A stretch of DNA of 6,577 nucleotides from SIG701 sp045611685 (GTDB lineage Bacteria; Bacillota; Clostridia; Oscillospirales; CAG-272): the NCBI GenBank assembly GCA_045611685.1, contig JAZKXO010000048.1, positions 1-6,577 of the forward strand, in the 5' to 3' direction. Positions 6,430 through 6,577 of this stretch are shown here, in pieces. The notes below the pieces were generated by a model that saw only the letters and a program-made list of their open reading frames with translations, had not been told where the DNA came from and ran no database searches. Position numbers and translations under genes: made by a program. Within the stretch, counting starts at the first letter, position 1. Each line of letters opens with the position of its first letter.

Positions 6430-6577
6430 ATGAAAAAACGCGTCATCAGCCTTTTTCTTGCACTCTTGATGCTCGTTGGCATCGTGCCCGCATCGTTTGC
6501 AACGGAAACGGCATCCGCAGAAGTAACCCCCACGGTCGTTTTCGACTACAACTGTGATTCGCTCACAGATAAGCTTA
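6430..6577 (+). CDS. Copy 4 (5' end only): N-terminus of the same surface-protein family
   Basis: The ATG follows GAAAGGA (6414-6420) at 9 bases and opens a frame of 49 codons that leaves the window. Residues 1-24 are a signal peptide (MKKRVISLFL, hydrophobic core, ASFA then TE), nearly the same as in copy 2. The mature start carries the family signature VVFDYNCDSL (36-45), found as VIFDYNCDAL in copy 2 and VIFDYNCDSL in copy 3. The rest of the protein is not visible, so the barrel and anchor are assumed from the paralogs. Confidence 0.9.
   Translation, partial: MKKRVISLFLALLMLVGIVPASFATETASAEVTPTVVFDYNCDSLTDKL

Larger units (their letters stand above)
314..6577 (+). repeat. Tandem array of about 3-kb gene cassettes
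   Basis: The same cassette (upstream element, promoter, start-site palindrome, gene, terminator) repeats head to tail. The start-codon distances are 2997 bases (copy 2 to 3) and 3034 bases (copy 3 to 4). The end of copy 1 lies before it, so at least four copies exist and the array runs beyond both window edges. Perfectly identical DNA blocks between copies 2 and 3 include 2355-2428 with 5358-5431 (74 bases), 1720-1777 with 4723-4780 (58), 1999-2047 with 5002-5050 (49) and 1500-1546 with 4503-4549 (47). Confidence 0.93.

Noticed and set aside
6297..6557. Open frame of 86 codons downstream of copy 3
   Set aside because: It begins right after the copy 3 stop, runs through a strong terminator and the copy 4 promoter, and overlaps copy 4 in another frame. 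It has no ribosome binding site.

Overview
The window is a slice of a tandem gene array. All four visible genes lie on the + strand and are copies of one gene family: the 3' end of copy 1 (up to 265), complete copy 2 (399-3260, 953 aa), complete copy 3 (3396-6296, 966 aa) and the first 49 codons of copy 4 (from 6430, running off the window). No other gene family, RNA gene, mobile element or CRISPR array is visible. No gene-free stretch exceeds about 135 bases.

Each complete protein has an N-terminal signal peptide, a concanavalin-A/LamG-like beta-sandwich region, an Ig/FN3-like beta segment, a second beta-rich region resembling a carbohydrate-binding module, a large TIM-barrel domain of the 'family 10 glycosylhydrolase-like' (GHL10/DUF187-like) type, a short linker, one transmembrane helix and a lysine-rich tail. 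They should therefore be displayed on the outer face of the cytoplasmic membrane, with a likely but unproven role in binding and perhaps cleaving a carbohydrate. Copy 1 ends differently: it lacks the membrane anchor and has a short basic, proline-rich tail.

The spacers are 133, 135 and 133 bases, and each repeats the same order: intrinsic terminator of the upstream gene, a TT(C/T)ACA element, a -10 box, a short inverted repeat at the presumed transcription start, an AAAGGA ribosome binding site and an ATG. Each gene thus looks like its own transcription unit rather than a member of an operon. The spacing of these parts is kept more strictly than their sequence.

The organism is probably an uncultured Gram-positive bacterium of the Clostridia/Oscillospirales kind. 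The grounds are AAAGGA Shine-Dalgarno sites, TATAAT-type promoters, strong hairpin-plus-T terminators, AT-rich spacers beside GC-richer genes, and the style of the signal peptides (MKKR...SLFLA..ML.G..PASFATE). This is inference from sequence style and not a taxonomic identification.

The notable features are the array itself, its uneven divergence (TIM barrel strongly conserved, N-terminal lectin-like region much less so), blocks of perfect DNA identity between copies that hint at gene conversion, and the copy-specific palindromes at the transcription starts.
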